Shown: positions 34,945 to 46,718, counted from the first letter of the stretch. The stretch is DNA of 64,000 nt from Uloborus plumipes (GCA_038373865.1 JAXGGA010001640.1:62001-126000), one strand, 5' to 3'. Program-made: numbers and translations. The notes: a model not told the origin generated them from the letters alone.

Positions 34945-35885
34945 GCGAGAAACGAAACTCTTTTGGAATGAACTAATTCCGGTCGCTTATTTACAGACGC
35001 GTTAAATGCATTGCATGCTCTGCCGGAAGATAGTGATGTAACGATACTGTTAAAAGGCAGATATTTCAAAAGTTTGTTTAGTTTTCCGAAAATATATTTT
35101 GATTTAAGATTCAGTTTTCTAATTAGAGATGTTGGTAGGGCTTTGAATAGATATGCAGTATTTCAAAATCTTTCTCTAAATCTGTCTGAGCAAAACTCTT
35201 CTGGAATGTACCAGAAGAGACCTAACTCTTATTACAGACGCTTATTACAGACGCGTTAAATGCATTACCTGAAGTGAGTGATGCAACGATATTGATGAAA
35301 AGTAAATATTTCAAAAGTTGGTGTAGTTTTCCCAATAAAATCATAAATCAAGATTCAGTTTTCTAATTAAAGCTTGGGTAAATTGCTTTGAATAGACATG
35401 CAGAATATTTCAAAATCTGTCTAAGAGAAACCCTTCTGGAATGTACAAGAAGGGACCTAACTCCGGTCGCTTATTGACGGACGCGTTAAATGCATTGCCG
35501 GAAGTGAGTGATGCAACGATATTGATGAAAAGTAAATATTTCAAAAGTTGGTGTTGTTTTCTCAAAAAAATCACAAGTCAAGATTCAGTTTTCTAATTAA
35601 AGCTTGAGTAAAGGGCTTTGAATAGATATGCAGAATATTTCAAAAATCTTTCACTAGGTATGGACAAAGCAAACTCTTTTGGAATGAGCCAGATAACTAA
35701 TTCCGGTCGGTCCCTTATTTACAGACGCGTTAAATGCATTGCATGCCCTACCAGAAGATAGTGATGTAACGATACTGCTGAAAGGCAAATATTTCAAAAA
35801 ATTATTTACTTTTCTTAAAATATATTATTTAAGTTAAGATTCAGTTTCCTAATTAAAGATAGGGTTGGGGGCTTTGAATAGGTAT
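34945..35885. repeat. Four-unit tandem array, 230-254 bp units
   Basis: ACGCGTTAAATGCATT(G/A) starts each core at 34997, 35251, 35481 and 35725, followed by GATGYAACGATAYTG, ATATTTCAAAA and AGATTCAGTTT(T/C)CTAATTA. Units 1 and 4 resemble each other most (both read GCATGCYCTRCC), as do units 2 and 3 (AGTGAGTGATGCAACG). Unit 4 ends exactly where the 2.9-kb foldback begins. The 82-codon frame at 35011 is not recognisable. Confidence 0.8.
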
Positions 35886-38778
35886 GGGTCATTCCACGTC
35901 AAGTGATCCAAAATCTGAGAAAAATTTTACCTTACATTTTTGTATTTCTTTCACATTTGGCTCATCAATTGTACCCCTTGAGGTAATTAAAAGTCTCAAT
36001 TTTTAGATTTTTATCTCTATTCTTTTTTGATTTATGAGACTTTGAACTTTGGAAAAACCCTCATTTTTCCATGGATAAGGGAACATAAAAGGGACCATAA
36101 CTCAGCACCAAATACAGATAGAACGATTTGGTGAAAGGCATTTTAAAGTACGTTAGTTGCCGCTTAATCTGATATGCAACATGACTAATTTGATAAAAAT
36201 TTTCTTTTTCAAAAAATGAAATTTAAATTTCAAATTCAATTTCTCAAAAAACATATAATGAATTTTTTTCAAAAAATTCTCAAAAATTCTTGTGTATTTT
36301 ATCTATGTTTGTACGAATTTTTGGATTGGGATCTCAATGGGATCATATTTTTGTGAATTTTTGAATAAAACTGTATAGGAAAAAAATGATATTTTTTAGA
36401 TTCTATTTATTTAAATACTAAGTTATCTTGCTTGTGATGGTCTTAAACGTAGTAAACAAACATGAATATGTTTAAAGTGAGCTGGCATGAGCTTATAGAT
36501 TTGTTAGGTTCACCCCCTCACCCCTCCCTCCCCCGCACAACCACTCTTTTTTAATTCAAAACTGTTCAAAATGTTAAAAAAACTCTTTGATACAAAATGA
36601 ATAGTAAACTTATTTAAAGTTGGTAAATGGGTTCCCTTATAACTAGACGAAGTATCTCCCTCCCCACCCAAATATACCATTCACACTATACTAAAATGAC
36701 GTACAATCCCGAATACCTCGGGATTGAATTGAGGATTATTTTCACCCTAGGTATATCTATTGTTTTTCAGAAGAAATGTTTCTTTTCGATCCGAACTTCA
36801 AAGTGTACTTCCATTCAATATCTGAAATTTAACTTTGTGATTCATTTCATCTCCTACCCCAGCACCAATCTTCAATTTTGAAGGGAGGAAATAAATGGGT
36901 CGCCCCAAGATCATAGCAAACAGCAAAATAGCACTGTTTCTCCTTGTTCTCATCGTTTTTTCTTTTCTTTTCGCACAAAACTGAAAATAAATCAAAATAT
37001 CAGATCATATGTCTGTGTCCCTATAACTATCTTCCTACATTATCTAGTGTGCAGCTGTTATTTAATTTTTTTAATTGTTTGTGTTCTTTTTCATTTTGTT
37101 GTAAAGGAAAGTAATGCAGCAAGATATATCTATATACATATATTAAACAAACACTGCTTTTTTTGATCATAACCTCTCATGTTGTTCAACTTCTGTACAG
37201 ATTGCTCCTCCCCTTTTCCTACCTTCCCGCTCCAAACTCTTAGTTTTTTATCATCCCGCCTAGCCCCATTTCAAAGCCTTAGTCTCTACTGATGTCTGGT
37301 AGTGTTTCAGTTTATTCTGTTTGTTACTCTTTCCTATTAGCTCATGAACTTTGTCCAATAAGGGAAAGGAAAGGCAGTGATGGGGACTGACATATAATCT
37401 GATACTTTGATTTCTTTCCAGTTTTGTGTTAAAATAATGGGAAAACATTATGAGAACAAGGGGAAACAGTGCTATTTTGCTGTTTGCTATGATCTTGGGG
37501 CGAACCGTTTCTTTTCTTCCTCCAAAATTGAAGATTTGTGCTGGAGGAGGGGTAAAATGAATCATAAGTTTAAATTCAGATATTGAATGGAAGTACACTT
37601 TGTGAAGGTCGGATTGAAAAAAGAAACACTTCGTCTGTGTGAAAAACAATATATACCTAGGGGGAAATTAATCCTCAAATCAATCACCAGGTGAGACGTC
37701 ATATTAGTGTAGCGTTAATGGTATATTTGGGTGGGGGAAGGGTTTTACTTTGCCTTGTTATAAGGAAACACATTTACCAACTTTAAATAAGTTTACTGTT
37801 CATTTTGTATCAAAAAGCTTTTTTTTTTTTTTTAGCATTTGAAACAGTTTGGAGGAAAAAATGGTTGGGTCGGGAAAGAAGGGAGGGGGAGCTGACCAAT
37901 TTACACGTTAATGCTAGCTCACTTACCTAGAGTAAAAATAATAGTAAATTCAATCCCCAGGTTAGATGTCATAATAGTACAGCGTTAATGGTATCTTTGG
38001 GTGAAGGAGGGGATACTTCGTCTAGTTATAAGGAAACCCATTTACCAACTTTAAATAAGTTGACTATTCATTTTGTATCAAAGAGTTTTTTTAACATTTT
38101 GATCAGTTTTGAACTAAAAAAGAGTGGTTGTGCGGGGGGCGGGGGGGAGGGGTGAGAGGGTGAACCTGTAAATCTATAAGCTCATGCCAGCTCACTTTAA
38201 ACATATTCATGTTTGTTTACTACGTTTTAGACCATCACAAGCAAGATAACTTAGTATTTAAATAAATAGAATCTAAAAAATATCATTTTTTTCCTATACA
38301 GTTTTATTCAAAAATTCAAAAAAATATGATCCCATTGAGATCCCAATCCAAAAATTCGTACAAACATAGATAAAATACACAAGAATTTTTGAGAATTTTT
38401 TGAAAAAAATTCATTATATGTTTTTTGAGAAATTTGAATTTGAAATTTAAATTTCATTTTTTGAAAAAGAAAATTTTTATCAAATTAGTCATGTTGCATA
38501 TCAGATTAAGCGGCAACTAACGTACTTTAAAATGCCTTTCCTCAAATTGTTCTATCTGTATTTGGTGCTGAGTTATGGTCCCTTTTATGTTCCCTTATCC
38601 ATGGAAAAATGAGGGTTTTTCCAAAGTTCAAAGTCTCATAAATCAAAACAGAATAGAGATAAAAATCTAAAAATTGAGACTTTTAATTACCTCAAGGGTT
38701 AAAATTGATGAGCCAAATTTGAAAGAAATACAAAAATGTAAGGTAAAAAACGTTGGATCACTTGACATGGAATGACCC
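35886..38778. mobile_element. 2.9-kb foldback element with GGGTCATTCCA termini
   Basis: GGGTCATTCCACGTCAAGTG at 35886 is mirrored at 38778, with TAT on each side. The left half (35886 to about 37020) is mirrored in two blocks on the right: about 37965-38778 and about 37390-37720. Between these blocks (about 37725-37960) part of the arm is repeated, so the right arm has an internal duplication (ACCAACTTTAAATAAGTT occurs twice there). No transposase was recognised in it. It shares its terminal motif with the palindrome at 54547. Confidence 0.85.
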
Positions 38779-38806
38779 TATTGCTAAAATGTAGTGTCTT
38801 TTGTAG

Positions 38807-38869
38807 GTGGATTCTAACAAAACTATATTTGGAGTAAAAACTATGTTGGGAACTTACGAAAAACCCGAG
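38807..38869 (+). CDS. SEC14-like gene, first visible exon (end of CRAL-TRIO N-terminal region)
   Basis: Acceptor TCTTTTGTAG and donor GTATGT bound 63 bases that read VDSNKTIFGVKTMLGTYEKP plus E. This fits the segment between the CRAL-TRIO N-terminal helices and the lipid-binding domain in SEC14-like proteins (WRK...ILxxYxPPEV). It joins in phase 0 to the exon at 48312 (VAEKYERTG). The exon or exons for the first roughly 85 residues, including the start codon, were not found upstream. The right end of the big foldback (38778) lies only 28 bases before the exon. Confidence 0.8.
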
Positions 38870-38919
38870 GTATGTTTTGATACATATTTAATTGATTTTT
38901 TCAAAAATTACTTTCTCTA

Positions 38920-39026
38920 CCCAAGTAGCACACTTCGTTTTTTAAAGGTTGTAAAATGGTTATTAACGTTGAAACAACCGCTTAAAAAGTTTATAAAACA
39001 TTTAAAGGTTACTTGTGCTACCTGGG
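38920..39026. mobile_element. 107-bp MITE with TA duplication
   Basis: CCCAAGTAGCAC at 38920 is inverted as GTGCTACCTGGG ending at 39026, with TA on both sides (38918-38919, 39027-39028). Inner blocks TTTAAAGGTT and AAACATTTAAAGGTTACTTG are related. It lies in the first visible gene-2 intron, 50 bases after the donor. Confidence 0.75.
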
Positions 39027-39288
39027 TAAGAATCTCAGAGTGACTTTGCTAGTCTATCGACAACAAAAGTTGGAAGCAATATATTGATAGACACTTTGGC
39101 AGAAAATAATTGAAACGATCAGAAAAAAAAAAAGAAAGAAGGAAAAGAAAAGTAATAGGTACAACAAATTTGTATAGCCGTATAATATTCAATTAGATAT
39201 TTTTTAAAAGGTAACTGTAAGCTTCTTAAGCGAAAGCTTAGTCAAAGCTAAACACAATTATCTTTTGATAAAGAGTTTGCTATTGCTG

Positions 39289-41111
39289 CAGGTGTGCCCC
39301 CCCCCCCAAGCTCACTGGCGCAAATCCCCTCCCCTTCCAAAATTTTTCACAACCCTCTTTTTTATTTTATTTATTTTTATATATATATTTTTAATATTAT
39401 TAATTTTTTAAATGTTATTTATTTATTTTTTTAACTTTTACTTATTTATTTTTTAAAATAATAACTATTATTTTTTCTATACTATTTTTTAAAAGTACTA
39501 ATTATGTACGGAATATAGTCGGTTTTTTTTTCTCTTCCAGACATTCCAAGCGCGCACACAACAATAATAAAAAAATAATTTAAATTAAAATATAAATTAA
39601 TGAATAATTTACTAGGCGTTAGATTCCGTCATTTTCCGCGTAGTTCTGCCATATCTCATAGATGGCAGCACAAGTGAATTCCAAAATTTTTAAATGCGAT
39701 TTTTACAGAATTTACGAAAAGAATATAGATTGACATTGTGTATGAACTATTTCTGGAATACAAAAGTGGTCAATTAAAAAACAAGGCTCCTGACAAGTTA
39801 GTTTCGAGATTTTTAAAAGTAATGACACAAATAACGGGATTAAGGAAATTAGGGATTAAGGAGATTTATTTTTTCGGCACACAAAGAAAATACATGCATA
39901 CATAAAAACAAAAGGAATTTTAGTTTATATTGTTCATAAGAATATTGACACATAAACAAATCAATGTTTATTTTTTTTAAGGTGATTGCGAAATCAACGA
40001 CAAAAATATGGATTGAAACTCTGTGGTAACTGTTTTTCGAACACGAAAGGGGTCAAATTCATAAATAAATCTTTTAATGTTCATTGCTTTTCCTGAGAGG
40101 AGAGGGCAGGATTAAAATTTGATAACACTACTAGTTAGATTTGAGATTTTAATTAGAAAAATCTAACGCCTAGTCTCCCTTACCGCTGAAAACAGCAAAA
40201 TTTGGATCTGAAGTGTTATTTCATTAATTACACCCATTTTGAAGTCCAAAAATTATCTTTACAATTTTATGTCATATTTTTAAAAGTTATTTGTGTAATT
40301 TCTAACTAAAATCTCAAATCTAACTTGTAGTGTTATCAAATTTTAATAGTTTTAATCCTGCCCTCTCCTTTCAGGAAAAGCAATGAACATTAAAAGATTT
40401 ATTTATGAATTTGACCCCTTTCGTGTTCGAAAAACAGTTACAACAGAGTTTCAATCCATATTCTTGTCGTTCAGTTCGCAATCACCTTAAAAAAAATAAT
40501 AATTAATTTGTTTATGTGTCACTATTCTTATGAACAATATAAACTAAAATTCCTTTTGTTTTTATGTATGCATGTATTTTCTTTGTGTGCCGAAAAAATA
40601 AGTGAATAAGTAAAAACCAAGTTCAAAAATTTTCATCCATTTTCAAAACGTTGTTTTGAAGTTAGTTTTCAATTTCCTTATCTCCTTAATCCTTAATTTC
40701 CTTAATCCCGTTATTTGTGTAATTACTTTTAAAAAATCTCGAAACTAACTTGTCAGGAGCCTTGTTTTTTAATTGACCACTTTTGTATTCCAGAAATAGT
40801 TCATACACAATGTCAATCTATATTCTTTTCGTAAATTCTGTAAAAATCGCATTTAAAAATTTTGGAATTCACTCGTGCTGCCATCTATGAGATATGGCAG
40901 AACTACGCGGAAAATGACGGAATCTAACGCCTAGTAATAATTAAAATTTAAAATAATCAGTAAATAATTTAATTAAAATATAATTAATAAAAAAATATAT
41001 AAATAAATAAATTATATAAATAAATAAATTATATAAATAAATTAGTTTAAAAAATCCCCCCCCCCCAAATTTTGAAGGCGCCATAATCCCCCCCCCGGGG
41101 GCACCCGTGTA
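39289..41111. mobile_element. Outer foldback with poly-C termini (nested host)
   Basis: GGTGTGCCCCCCC... with TGGCGC and CCAAAATTT (39291-39351) is mirrored by CAAATTTTGAAGGCGCC and GGGGGCACCC (41066-41107). Just inside lie AT-rich TTATTTATTT (left) and AAATAAATAAATTATATAAA (right) tracts, also mirrored. The element at 39611-40935 sits between its arms. Confidence 0.65.
39611..40935. mobile_element. 1.3-kb foldback with ACTAGGCGTTAGA termini
   Basis: ACTAGGCGTTAGATTCCGTC at 39611 is mirrored at 40935. The arms (about 39611-40140 and 40300-40935) are close to identical, for example ATGGCAGCACAAGTGAATTC against GAATTCACTCGTGCTGCCAT. A further inverted terminus, TCTAACGCCTAG, stands inside at about 40162-40173, so the left half by itself looks like a complete shorter element with two TIRs. 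No coding capacity. It lies in the 9.4-kb gene-2 intron. Confidence 0.85.
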
Positions 41112-41234
41112 TTGCTGTAAAATACCTAATAGTTATTTAAATTATAAAGAATTACAGTACCACTAGAAAATCTTTAGAAAACTGGAAGCAATACAGTTTT
41201 CTTCGTAAGTTACGTTGTCAAAGCTTCTTAAGCG

Positions 41235-41590
41235 CATTGTAAAATATATATGTTGTTTTTACAATATAATACAGCTAATTTTATAGTAACAAACTGTAAA
41301 AATTGCTAATTTTACACTAAAAAAACTGTAAAACTGCTAATTTTACAGTTTATTGCTGTGCATTTTACAGTTTTTAACTGGAATATCTGCAGCCAGTTTT
41401 TTACAGTACAATATAGGTAATTTTGTGATAAAAATTGAACTATGGTGATGAACGGTGAAATTGCTGCTTTACAGTAATAAACTGTGAAATTGCCAACTTT
41501 ACAGTTTATTACCGTGCATTTTACAGTTTTAAACTGGAACCTCTACTGCCAGTATTATACTGTAAAAACATCATTTTATTTCTTGCAGTG
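41235..41590. mobile_element. MITE of the CACTG...CAGTG family, internally duplicated
   Basis: It begins CATTGTAAAATATA and ends TTTCTTGCAGTG, related to the short copy at 63299-63482. The inner module (CTGTAAAATTGC... TGTGCATTTTACAGTTTTTA ACTGGAA) is present twice, so this copy is about double length. Rich in TTTACAG/CTGTAAA palindromes. Confidence 0.7.
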
Positions 41591-41805
41591 CTTGAGCTGC
41601 ATCGTTATTAGAAGCTTCAGTTTCCTACACTGTAATTAAAAAAAAACAGTTCAATTAGAAATTGTGTAGGAAACACCAGTTTATGTCACACAGCTTTCCA
41701 GTAATGACATAGATTCTTCTTGATTAACGTTGACAAGGATATTTAAATTTTACTTTGCACCGTGTTGATATTTTATAGTAGTACTACAGTACACTGAAAA
41801 ATAAG

Positions 41806-42304
41806 GTACTGTCCGTCCTTGAAAGGAACCATTCCACTTAAAAAAGGGTTGATGGGTTGTGAGTGGGAAGTTTCCGAAGTTTTCAACACAAAACCTAGAT
41901 TTTTGCTATCCTTTTGACACATTAAACTAAACTATGGCAGAAATTCAAGTGAAACACGGACGATCGCAACTCACCAATGCAATCGCAAATTCCCAAATTT
42001 GCATTCAAATGAACGTTACAATCTCTACGAGTTACGATTCTAATGTAATTCGAGTTCCAGTAGCGATTGCAATTTTGGTCTATTGCGATCGCCTCGAAGC
42101 GATTGCAATGGTGTTTCACCTGAATTCGGCCCTATGTATTTGAAATTAGCATAGTTCTGCGTTCTTTGATACGGCTTAAAAGGCTTCTTCTTAATCGTCC
42201 CCTTATTATTATATTACGTATTGCCTCGATTTTGCTAAGTTCAGAGAAGACCTGACGCATGCGTAAATACGCGGAGGGTTTTACCTAAGAAAATCAGACA
42301 GTAT
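41806..42304. mobile_element. Element family A, copy 1, with a MITE inserted
   Basis: It starts GTACTGTCCGTCCTTG and ends AAAATCAGACAGTAT, so the ends are inverted (GTACTGTC/GACAGTAT). Blocks GGTTCCACTTAAAAAAGGGT-type, TCCTTTTGACA and CCTGACGCATGCGTAAAT are shared with copy 2 (44401-47776). The MITE at 41937-42131 interrupts it. Confidence 0.75.
41937..42131. mobile_element. 195-bp MITE, ATTCAAGTGAAACA family
   Basis: GCAGAAATTCAAGTGAAACA at the left is inverted as TGTTTCACCTGAATTCGGCC at the right. CTATG stands on both sides (41932-41936, 42132-42136) as a target duplication. GATTGCAAT and GCGATCGC motifs are repeated inside. A second copy is at 51780-52081. Confidence 0.8.
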
Positions 42305-42407
42305 ACTAAACAACCTAACTCAGATTTAAATGTAATGCATTTATCTTCTTTACAGTTAAAATTTATCAGTTGAAGTTTAAATATATTTCCGCACAAATAT
42401 GTTTTAA

Positions 42408-44054
42408 CTAGCGGTACCCGCACGGCTTTGCCCGTGGTATAAAATTAAAAATTCATTTGTAAAAAATTGATATAGCAGAAAAAATACTCTATTTTAGTTA
42501 TTCAACTATAATTCTTTTAAAGAATGATATAAAAATTTGGCATGGACCCCACACTACTTCCTTTTACGTGTAAATTTCTTAGTAGATGCCTTAAGTGCTA
42601 AAATAGTGCTTGGAGTGAGCAAGATAACAATTCAAACATTTACATCCCTAGTTTGCCACAAAACAATGCAAAAAAATGTTTTTCAATGATTAATCTCCTA
42701 AATATCGCCGATTTTAACATCATTCAGTGGATTTTTCGCAAAATATCGCCAATAGCACCAAATTGAACCCAAATAAAAAAAATAATTTTTTTCGCCAAAT
42801 TTGCCGCCAACTTGGCGATATGTCGCCAAATTGGCGTCAAACACTTGGCGACTGAAAGCTTGGCGATATTTCGCCAAGTGCTCGCGCCAATTCATATCAC
42901 TTTTGTCTGCATTGAAATTAACACTGATTTATCCCATAAAAGGGGTAAAAACCCCCTTGGGGAAGTTCGAATGCAACCCCAAGGGGAGGTGCACAAAAAT
43001 AAGCCAAAAGAGAAAATAAGAACAATTTTGCTGCTCACAGAAATCTTACCACAGTTTAAAAGAAGAAGAAAGTTTTCTTTCCTAACTTCAAAAACAAAAT
43101 AATAGAAATTTCGTGCATTATTCTTCACCATGATAATAAAAACAATAAACATCGACAAACATCAACCAGCAAATGATAAATTAAAAGCCAAACTCGTTCA
43201 CTCAAGCCATTTACTGCAATTTATATTGAAATAAAAAAAAAAGGAAATAAAATATGTTTTGCCAGACGATAAATTTAGAATGGTTTACTATCATGTTGTT
43301 TCTTTTTTGACCTCATTTAGTTAAACAATGTTTCCATCTTCTACACAACTCGTCAGATCGCCAAAATATCTCTAAACTCACAAAAATGGTACTGGTACGC
43401 GTCAGTTTCTTCCTTCTCTACCTTTTTTAAAGAAAGGACTCGATTTCTCATTTGATTGACAGGTGCCATCTTATCACGATTTTATTATATTTCATTTGAC
43501 TAATTTTAATAAGGCTTGGAGTTTGGATTGCTACAAAAACAAATACATTTTTAAAATTATTAATGGAAAAAGAACGAAACAAATAAACGAAATAAAAACG
43601 TAACCATGGTAACAACATTAAAAGTTGATTTCCGTTGATAAAATAATTCATTTCATTAACCATTTTAGAATCGTTTGGCTTGCTTTACTGAAGATAAGCC
43701 TTGAATTCCGGGATTCTAAAAACAATTGTTACAGCTCTCCTGATGATCGTAGAAACTTCGAAAAACTTCATTTTGTGCAGAAAATTTCAAGCTTTCGAAT
43801 GACATAAGACTTGAAAATGTGTATGAAATATTTCTTCCCTATTTTATCGAATTTCTGCTAAGAATTCGAATAGAAAAAGAACGAAATGGAATTTTCGAAA
43901 AATCGCTTCGAGGTGCAAAACTACATGCTACAAACTAATTTTGTGTCAAGTGGCATGAAAATCGACCGAACGGTTTGGGCGCTACGCGCGTAACAGACAG
44001 ACAGAAAGAAGGACAGAAAGAAAGACAAACCTTCAGCTTTATTATTAGTAGAGA
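42408..44054 (-). mobile_element. Helitron-like element, non-autonomous
   Basis: On the minus strand it starts TCTCTACTAATAATAAAGCT followed by a CTTTCTGTC-type tract (44036-43990) and ends with a GC-rich hairpin (CACGGGCAAAGCCGTG) about 11 bases before CTAG, followed by T. This 5' TC, 3' hairpin plus CTRR, and lack of target duplication is the Helitron signature (rolling-circle transposition). No Rep/helicase is encoded, so it would depend on an autonomous partner. A truncated inverted copy of repeat K lies within it. Confidence 0.65.
42531..43005 (-). repeat. Dispersed repeat family K, copy 3, truncated
   Basis: The minus-strand 3' end reads AAAGGAAGTAGTGTGGGGTC, and the inside carries the same GGCGATATGTCGCC palindromes and CACCTCCCCTTG block as the copy at 6284. 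It stops before the 5' hairpin. The open frames across it are repeat by-products. Confidence 0.8.
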
Positions 44055-44159
44055 AGAGATCACATACAAAATATATCGGTTCCGAACTAAATCTAATATA
44101 TACAAATGGAAAGCAGCTATAAATGTATAGGTGAACATTTAGCTTTACTTATAATATTC

Positions 44160-44206
44160 CGCCAGCTCGGTTATACCATCCATCGATGATATAACCGATC
44201 TGGCGA
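44160..44206. repeat. Short hairpin
   Basis: CGCCAGCTCGGTTAT pairs with ATAACCGATCTGGCG around a 17-base spacer. Possibly an end of an unrecognised element; it could form a strong stem in RNA or single-stranded DNA. Confidence 0.55.
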
Positions 44207-45018
44207 TGTATAATATGTAGTCCAGCCATAGCCCTTGGCTTAGGGGCGGTAACTTACTGCTCAGTAGCTGTGTTTGGAATAGTTCAGAACCAGTCCTGGA
44301 GTTGTGAGTGGGTATCTCTGTACCAGCAGAGAAATCAATGTTCCGTTGCTGTTGATTTTTTTTTTTTGCTGACTGAGCAGATAGATTAATACAGACAAAT
44401 GTACTGTCCGTCCGTGAAAGCGCCTGTCGCTCGCGGACGGTTCCACTTAAAAAAGGGTAGATGGGTTGTGGGTGATAACTTTCCTAAGTTTTCAATTTAA
44501 AACTTGCATTTACTACATCCTTTTGACATATTCAACTAAACTATGTAGAGTTGGTTCGGGTAAGTGGGCCACCCCCCTTAAAACTGAAATACGCATATAG
44601 ATTTTATACTTTTTTAAACTAATCATGTTATATTTTATCACAGTGATGGGTTTTGCATATATTTGGGGTTCGTTGAAAATTTTTTAGATCAGATAATTTA
44701 TGTCGAAAAAATTCCAAAAAAAAAATTTTTTTTTGCTAGTTCAAGCAACATTTTTCAAAGAAGTGTATCGAGGTTAGCTTTTATTGTCTTTTCTATGTTC
44801 ATTACGTTTTCTTGTAAAGCTTAACATGAAGTACGAATTGCAATAGGAATTTTTACGCAAAGTATTACTAATAAGTGTCTAAGGGGAGGGGTCCCACTTA
44901 CCCCGTTGTTTTTGCCTATTAGGGTAAGTGGGTCCCCTCATAATGATAATGATTTCAAAATGAAAAGCAGTTCTGATGAAGCAATTTCTAAGCTGAAATG
45001 AAAGATAATGATACAGAC

Positions 45019-46124
45019 TAGGGGTGCGACATCGAAGGCAAAACATCGATGTTTCAAGACATCGATGTTTCGAAATTAAGACATCAATGGTATTGATACA
45101 TCGACCAAAAAACATCGATGTTTTCAAACATCGATGTTTCAAAACATCGATCTTTTTTTATAAAAATTACTTACATGTTTAAATGTACAGTAATGCAGTA
45201 ACTCCATAATACATTGCGCCTCTTTATATCGCTCAATTAGATTTATCTTTTGTCTCCTGAAAAACATCAACTGTATGATATCGATGCCAATTATAGAAAA
45301 CTTTTTTATCCAGATAGACACTGCAACTGTTGATTAACTTTATAATTTTTATTTGTCGCATATTTTTATGAAACTTTTTTTGTTGAAATGTAAAACACCG
45401 TTATCTAAAAAAAATTCTAATTCAAAACAAAAACAACAATGTTTAAAAATCGTTGACCGTAAATCATCGGTGGTAATTAAAAAAAAAAAAACTATTTCAA
45501 TACGAAAGGTATTGTAACTGTTAAAGATGAATCTTTTTTTTTTTTTTTGCATATTTTTATTGCTTTTTGCTGAAGTGTAAAACAGACATCGAAAGAAAAA
45601 AAAATACGGAACGCGAAACAGCGATCATTAAAAGACATCGACCTTAATTCATCGATGGTAACTATCAAAAACGTCTTCTAACGAGATTGATAGTGTAACG
45701 GCTGATTAACGATATAACTTTTGGCCGCATATCTTGATGATTTTTTTTCTTTGCTGAAATTTAAAACATTTACATAAAGAATAACAATAAAATAAATAAA
45801 TTTAAAAAAATGGCGAAAGCAAATTAGAAATGTTTTAGAAACATCGAGAGCAAAACATCGATAATAATCATAGAAAATGTTTTCTAATCAGATTAATACT
45901 GAAACTTCTGATTGAGGATGAAAACTTCTTAATACGTCTGCATATCGCATATTTTTATCAAGCTTTTTTTGCTGGATTATAAAACATCGACATCGAAAAA
46001 AACATCGAACCCAAAACATCGATGTTGGGAAAACATCGACCCTCAAACATCGATGGTAAAAACATCGATGTTTTAGCAAAAACATCGATGTTTCCAAAAC
46101 ATCGACATCGATATCGCAGTCCTA
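45019..46124. mobile_element. hAT-type MITE packed with ACATCGATGTTT motifs
   Basis: It starts TAGGGGTGCGACATCGA and ends ATATCGCAGTCCTA (imperfect TIRs of hAT type). The 8-base target duplication ATACAGAC stands at 45011-45018 and 46125-46132, diagnostic for the hAT superfamily. The first and last roughly 130 bases are dense in the palindrome AAACATCGATGTTT and its variants. No transposase; it needs one from elsewhere. Confidence 0.88.
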
Positions 46125-46218
46125 ATACAGACCTAGAAGTTATTGATAGTTAAGCTACAAAAACTGCAAAAACTGGCAACTATGTATTTGAGAAACTTTC
46201 ATCAAAGAAAACCATTAA

Positions 46219-46718
46219 CCCTTCACTGCACGGTGTGCCAGATCTGGCACAAACCAAATAAACCCTCATATATTCCTATGATTTTTAAATACAGTTAAAC
46301 TGAGCTTTGTGCCCCTTCTAGAACATTGCTATAACAGTTTAGTGTGATGTTTATGCACTAGTTAGTTGCACTAGTCTAGGTATTACAGTTCTTGCTTTTT
46401 AAAGAAAGAGTGTCTGCATTTCCGTTAGAAGTGTGCTTAGTCATTATTTCCTTTGTTCTAAAAATGTTTAAATACACTTAGTGGAAAGTTTGTTTATACC
46501 ACTTATGGCACAAAACACATTGTAGATTATTACACTTATCGGTATACAAAGCATATGCTATGTGCTTTGTGCCATATATAGAACAAACAATTAAAACATC
46601 ATTTTTGGTGCACATTTTTAAGATTAATTTTTTTCTTCATTTTTCCTGAACTCAGGGCTATTTAAAAGGTAACAAATGATTTTTTTCATTAAAATATAAA
46701 AAATCGTGCAGTGAAGGG
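46219..46718. mobile_element. 500-bp piggyBac-type MITE
   Basis: CCCTTCACTGCACG at the left is exactly inverted at the right (CGTGCAGTGAAGGG), with TTAA immediately outside on both sides (46215-46218, 46719-46722). TTAA duplication with a CCC start is the piggyBac signature. Inside are repeated TGGCACA/TGTGCCA-type motifs. No coding capacity. Confidence 0.88.

Noticed and set aside
34997..35259. Missing N-terminal exon of the SEC14-like gene (ALPEDSDVTILLKGRYF)
   Set aside because: A faint likeness to the CRAL-TRIO N-terminal segment, but the expected RAR-F-D motif is absent and the sequence is one unit of a four-copy tandem array with stops.
42801..43102. Frames with ASNTWRLKAWRYF also found at 6609-6809
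   Set aside because: The similarity between them comes from DNA copies of repeat K read on opposite strands; the frames differ at the ends and lack any domain.
45019..46124. CRISPR-like or regulatory array of ATCGAT repeats
   Set aside because: Spacing is irregular, the repeats sit at both ends of an element with an 8-bp target duplication, and the genome is eukaryotic; it is a hAT MITE.
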